Of a stretch of DNA of 64,000 nucleotides, positions 59,289 through 64,000 are shown one piece after another. The notes under the pieces are model-generated. The model saw only the letters and a program-made list of their open reading frames with translations. It was not told where the DNA came from and ran no database searches. Location: positions 11,339,501-11,403,500 of the forward strand of contig NC_134989.1 of the NCBI RefSeq assembly GCF_050947335.1. The letters run 5' to 3'. Every line of letters begins with the position of its first letter. The first letter of the stretch is position 1. The position numbers and the translations under genes were made by a program. Source of the stretch: Megachile rotundata. Lineage: Eukaryota; Arthropoda; Insecta; Hymenoptera; Megachilidae.

Positions 59289-60025
59289 CGTAATGAATTG
59301 CAGATTTTTGGGATTTAGGGATTTGGCTATTGTACGTCTTAGGGATTTAAGGATTTACATGTTGTAGATTTTAGGGACTTAAATATTGTAGATTTCTGGA
59401 TACCTAGATACTTGGAAATGGTAGACTTTTAGATATTTAGAAACTTGAATTTTCTGCCATATAAAAATTTGGACTTCCCCTTATCCAACAGTATTAGCTC
59501 CAAACTCATCTCCAGTTAATAAGAGGAACAGCAAATAAAAAGCTGGAAAGTCAGCAAAGAAACAAGAGGTTCGTTTGCGTACGAATTTAATTATCCGCTG
59601 TCCGTACGTCGAATAGCATCGCGAGCAGCGTGTGGGTCGAGTCAAAAAGAAAAAAGAGGCAACGAAAAAAAAAAGAGAAGAAAAGTGAATACGAGACGAG
59701 GATTAGCCTGGCTATACTAGTAGCAGTCGTGTGGCTGGCTAGTATAGGAAGCATAGAGTATAACCGAGGCCCGTGGCGGCTCGTGGCTCACGGCTGGGTG
59801 GAGTGTAATAATAGACACAAACTCATTTGGCCGGTCGGCCAACTACATTTGGCTCGACCGTCGTCCACTGTTCGTTCGTTCGCTGCTCGTGCCGGGCCGG
59901 CGAAATTTTTGTTGACTTTACGAAAGAACAAATAAACAGGCTGCCCTCTTCTGTTCACGCTCGCGTTTCGCGCTACTGTCTTCAAAACTGCTCGCTTCCT
60001 TTTACGACTCGCGATTAAAGTACTC
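59289..60025. other. Single-copy spacer with a purine tract
   Basis: 59300-59450 carries loose GGGATTTAGGGATTT phrases. 59645-59690 is almost purely A and G. A GC-rich stretch (59700-60020) holds short overlapping frames with no known motifs. Confidence 0.4.
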
Positions 60026-60029
60026 TTCC

Positions 60030-60240
60030 GGTACGGCGCGAAATTAATGCGCAGCGAAGGTTTATGTTGGCGCGCGAAGGTACGGTGCGCAGAGATTACT
60101 GCGTAGCGAAGGTACGATGCGCAGGAGTTACTGCGCAGCGAAGGTACGATGCGTCGGAGTTACTGCGCAGCGAAGGTACGATGCGTCGGAGTTACTGCGC
60201 AGCGAAGGTATGCGCGGGAATTACTGTACATCGAAATTAA
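60030..60240 (+). repeat. 32-bp CpG-rich repeat, about five copies
   Basis: The unit is GGTACGATGCGTCGGAGTTA plus CTGCGCAGCGAA. GGTACG lies at 60143 and 60175. TGCGCA is a 6-bp palindrome in each unit. Earlier copies (60050-60110) are diverged. Confidence 0.9.
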
Positions 60241-60830
60241 TAATCGGCGGAATTACAACGCAACGAAATTTAAGTATCATAATAATAGCGTATGTATTAT
60301 AATATAAATATTTAAAGAAATAAAATAAAATCATATTAAGTAGAGATTATAATGCGTTAAAGTTATAATGAAGCGAAATTATTGAGCATCGAAATTGTAG
60401 AGCGTCAAACTTATTGCGTACCGAAATTGCAACGCGCAGAGCTTACTACACATCGAACGTGCACAACAAAATTTCAATGCGTCGACCTAACTGTGCATCG
60501 AAATTATAACGCGTCAAAGTTATTGCATATCGAAATTATAACAAATTATTATTACAGCGCAATTAAACTACGACTCCATGTTACGACTGTGTTCTGAACG
60601 CATCAGAATTGCGACTGAATCACAATGCACTGATAGCACAGTACGTCTTAAATGCCCCGCGAAATTATAGTGCGTTGAAAATACAACGAGCCGCGATTAC
60701 AGTGCATTGAAATTAAAACGCATCACAATTACAGCACAATGAAATTACATTGCGCCGAAATTGCAGCCCATCAAAATTCCAACACGCCGAGGTTGTAGAG
60801 CATTAAATTATTCCGCGGGCCGACCATATT
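60240..60830 (+). repeat. Degenerate GCATCGAAATTAyAACGCG tail
   Basis: Irregular AATTACAACGCAACG, CATCGAAATTATAACGCGTC and similar units continue the CpG-rich family to about 60830, interrupted by AT-rich DNA (60280-60350). Frames of 60-70 codons are repeat translations. Confidence 0.75.
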
Positions 60831-61745
60831 TTTGTCTAATTTCCCGAGTTATATGTTTTAAAACACGTTTCACAAAGAGGAAAAAATGGAACGTTATAAA
60901 GTGGAATATAAGAGTACAGGAAATTAAGAGGTGACGAGCATCTATCATGTCAGGTCACCAAAACTGTATTTCATGCTTCGGATGCTTTTTACCTTTGCTT
61001 TATTGCGGTCTAGATTTATTGCAATAAATACTGCTATCGATTATGTATAGATAACTGATCAATTCGAACAAAAATGAATAAATTTAAATAATAGTATGGT
61101 TCACGTTAAACTGACTTTGAAGTTTAAACAAAAATAAATACATTTGAACGATGGAGTCGTGTATTACATATCCGATTTCATTGCCAGTTTTCAACGTTTA
61201 TCTGATTATCTATGTTATCGTTAAGTATCTATACGTCGGTAATTTAACAACAATGTCAACAATTTTCCTGTTACTTTCATGAACACATTAAGTTTGCGGT
61301 TTCCATATGCAGTACATGCGTATAGGACACATGAGGTGCGTCATGGATCACCGTGGATCGAACGGACTGCTGTTGTTTTAAATAGCTACTCCAAGAATAC
61401 GACTTTATTCTTCCCTCGAAATCATGACGTATCGTGATCGAGATAAATCTGTACATTCCTTCAATTCGAAACCTACGTCGACACTTCAATTTCACGAGTG
61501 TTCATTTTATTCACACGATTGTTACCGGTGACGTAACTTCTTTATAGGAGAATGCAATTGTGCGATAACAATAATGTAAGATAATGCAGGTATCGAGGAA
61601 TAATTACAATATGTAACGCGATTGTTATTATGAAGTTTATCTATTTTTAATCAGGTTGAATGATTGTATGGATATATTCAGATAGATCTGATTGCATAGA
61701 TATCTATAAGACATCTCTGAGCTCCCATAAAATTCCTAAGTTGTT
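60831..61745. other. Single-copy spacer, no gene seen
   Basis: AT-rich, with a weak 72-codon minus frame (61277-61495) lacking known motifs. Confidence 0.4.
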
Positions 61746-61749
61746 CAAA

Positions 61750-62125
61750 TTATGACTTGTATAGGTACATATGTGGATATGTATGTTCATATGTATAGGT
61801 ACATATGTGGGTATGTATGTTCATATGTATAAGTACATATGTGGACATGTATGCTGATATGTGGAGGTACGTATGTAGATATGTATGTGGATATGTATAG
61901 GTACATATGTGGATATGTATGTTGATATGTATAGGTACATATGTGGATATGTATGTTCATATGTATAGGTACATATGTGGGTATATATGTTGATATGTAT
62001 AAGTACATATGTGGACATGTATGCTGATATGTGGAGGTACGTATGTAGATATGTATAGGTACATATGTGGATATGTATGTTGATATGTATAGGTACATAT
62101 GTAGATATGTATGTTAATATGTTGT
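61750..62125 (-). repeat. 34-bp repeat, locus 2 (same unit as at 55.9 kb)
   Basis: AGGTACATATGTGGATATGT followed by ATGTTGATATGTAT recurs at 34-bp steps (61933, 61967). A variant block, GACATGTATGCTGATATGTG plus GAGGTACGTATG, occurs at 61834 and 62014, about 180 bp apart, indicating a block duplication. Minus-strand frames up to 114 codons are repeat translations. Confidence 0.92.
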
Positions 62126-63100
62126 TCCAATTGTGACGAATATTTAATTTAAACATATTCAACATATTTAAACAATGTTAATAAAATTATCTTAACTTCA
62201 CTTTATTATAATTTCATCTAATTTCATCTGCCATTAAAACATGCATGACCATAATAATTTAATACTATAATTTTTCATTTCAACCCAATCGAAATTTGTT
62301 CAATACGAAGAGATAAGATTCCGATCCGATAAACGTTTCAGTATTTCCACGATTAAACGTACGAGTGTTATCTAATAACGCCAATGCACGACATACGACG
62401 TCAAACCGCAAGAAAAACAAAGTTTATTCGTTCGCTAAATTAGGTCACAGATGCTGAAACACATTTCCCTCGTTATTATCGCGATCTCTGTTTCTCCGAC
62501 TACGTTCGACGATCTTATCATACGCTGCGTGGGTGGCGAACACGTGGCGGCGTGAAATGTAATTAACATCCGCGGGAATTTGCGCGTGCATCCACCTCGG
62601 AGAGGCCCGTCTACGAAAGCAATAATAGACCCGTAAATTGATTAGCTACGCCACGATGATAGACTTAGCGATTATCCGCGTGAATCATCCTATCGTGTGT
62701 ACATTGTAATTTGTATCTTTCTTTCAACGGAACAGGTTTCGAAGATGCTGCAACGTTTCGTGCTCGATCGACGTTTATTATGCGATGAATTCAATCGATA
62801 AACTGTGATATGTCTATTACACTCGACACCTATTGATTGTTACGACATGTTCGAGGCTATGATAATTCTATTAACGCTTGATGGACGGGGTAATTTATGT
62901 TCTTCCATTTTGACTTCCTGGTTAGGTTTTTATTGAGATACTTTTTATGTGCATTGGGATTACTGGTTAGTATTTGTACCTTGAGTTTTTTAGGTATTTT
63001 GTAATAATTTTATGGAAATGGCAGATGCGAGTTCCACTTCATAAGAATAAATGTTTTACGAAATATAATGCTCTTCAGAAATACTAGACTCGGAAATAGA
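62126..63100. other. Single-copy spacer, no gene seen
   Basis: AT-rich with a CpG-containing patch (62380-62700). No open frame, repeat or RNA gene recognised. Confidence 0.4.
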
Positions 63101-63109
63101 TAATGAGAA

Positions 63110-63600
63110 CGTGCTTCATATTACTGCGCATACCTTGTATAACAGTGCATACATGTATTGCTTTGCATATATTATACTTCATGTGTGTACTGCATTTTAT
63201 ACTGCATGTGTGTACTGCATTTTATACTGCATGTGTGTACTGCATTTTATGCTGCATGTGTGTACTGCATTTTATACTGCATATATGTACTGCATTATGC
63301 ATTGCACATATAACATTGCATACATGCAGTGCATTATACACTGCACATATTATACTACATACATAGGTTGCACTACATGTATGCCACACATTTTACACTG
63401 TATATGCACTGTACTGCCTTATATACTGCACATATTACATTGCATACATATGTTGCAGTAAACATACACTACATACATGTATTGCAATGCACACGTCACA
63501 CTACATACACATGTATACTGCAGAACACACTTCACATATTACACTGCACATATAACACTGCACACACATATTGTATTGTACAGAATACACCTCACCACAG
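63110..63600 (+). repeat. 25-bp TACTGCAT repeat and diverged tail
   Basis: GTGTGTACTGCATTTTATAC plus TGCAT is near-perfect at 63183, 63208 and 63233. It then diverges to CACTGCACATATTACACTGC phrases. CTGCA/TGCAT occurs in almost every unit. Frames of 87-116 codons are repeat translations. Confidence 0.88.
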
Positions 63601-64000
63601 CTTCCAACGAAATGTGCACTGTATCATCTGCGCCATAAATAAATGAACCAGAAACAAACGAATAAATATAACAGTAAATAAATTACAAGTAATGAAATTA
63701 AAATTTATCTACAATAAATGAATATTATGCTGTCGACGGTTATTACAAATTCTCTGAATAATTCAATATAACATTTACAAGCATTACAAACGTCAAGTGC
63801 ATTGCTCCACAAATAATTGCATCGACAAACACGGAATAACATCGCTGGAGAAATATCTGTGAATTATAATTTATTTATATTCGTGTTATAAGTAGTCGAT
63901 TTGTATCTATATCAAAAATAATTGATATTATTTTATGTATGATGGCAAGTGAATATTAAGTATCGATGAAGGTTAATAGAAGTATCAATGACCAACTCTT
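63601..64000. other. AT-rich single-copy DNA, no gene seen
   Basis: Ends the window without a recognisable feature. Confidence 0.45.

Overview
This 64 kb window reads as eukaryotic, most likely insect, and contains no protein-coding gene, tRNA or rRNA that I can recognise. It is AT-rich with short GC-richer islands. Interstitial and degenerate TTAGG repeats (about 17.2-17.9 kb and at 30.4 kb) match the ancestral insect telomere motif. The texture resembles long intergenic or intronic DNA of Hymenoptera, perhaps a bee; the order-level guess is inference only. Nearly every long open frame lies inside a tandem repeat and is a by-product of the repeat period.

The window is built from tandem arrays separated by 0.3-2 kb of single-copy DNA. 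Four groups can be seen. (1) An 8/16-bp 'CCAAATYY' family makes arrays at about 2.8, 6.7, 14.2, 15.4, 18.5, 24.5, 26.3, 28.1, 30.8, 46.2, 47.5 and 57.1 kb, in both orientations. (2) A CpG-rich 'ACGCGT...AATT(A)C' family lies at about 5, 9, 21, 23.3, 51.6, 54, 56.7 and 60 kb. (3) An 8-bp 'CTATACTA' family lies at 40.3 kb, with an apparent opposite-strand relative at 42.5 kb. (4) Other satellites have unit lengths of 162, 93, 92, 81, 38, 34, 33, 31, 28, 26 and 25 bp. Several arrays show higher-order structure: 290 bp = 2 x 145; 64 bp = 8 x 8; 66 bp = 2 x 33; and block duplications of 364, 291 and about 350 bp.

Three complete inverted-repeat elements are visible. One (1916-3326) has terminal repeats of about 105 bp and low-complexity DNA inside. 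Two others (4850-6114 and 20671-22027) are copies of one non-autonomous family. They have TA-flanked CAGGG-type ends, long terminal inverted repeats, and an interior consisting almost wholly of a 15-bp minisatellite with about 70 copies. Two further degenerate termini may lie at 10785 and 19173. The most interesting idea is that the TA-flanked element carries a minisatellite whose core is shared by free-standing arrays elsewhere in the window, so the element may have seeded them, or captured one of them.

A few single-copy open frames (22847-23116, 35934-36173, 53487-53885, 58896-59288) are listed only as weak candidates. No autonomous transposase, CRISPR array or bacterial feature was found.
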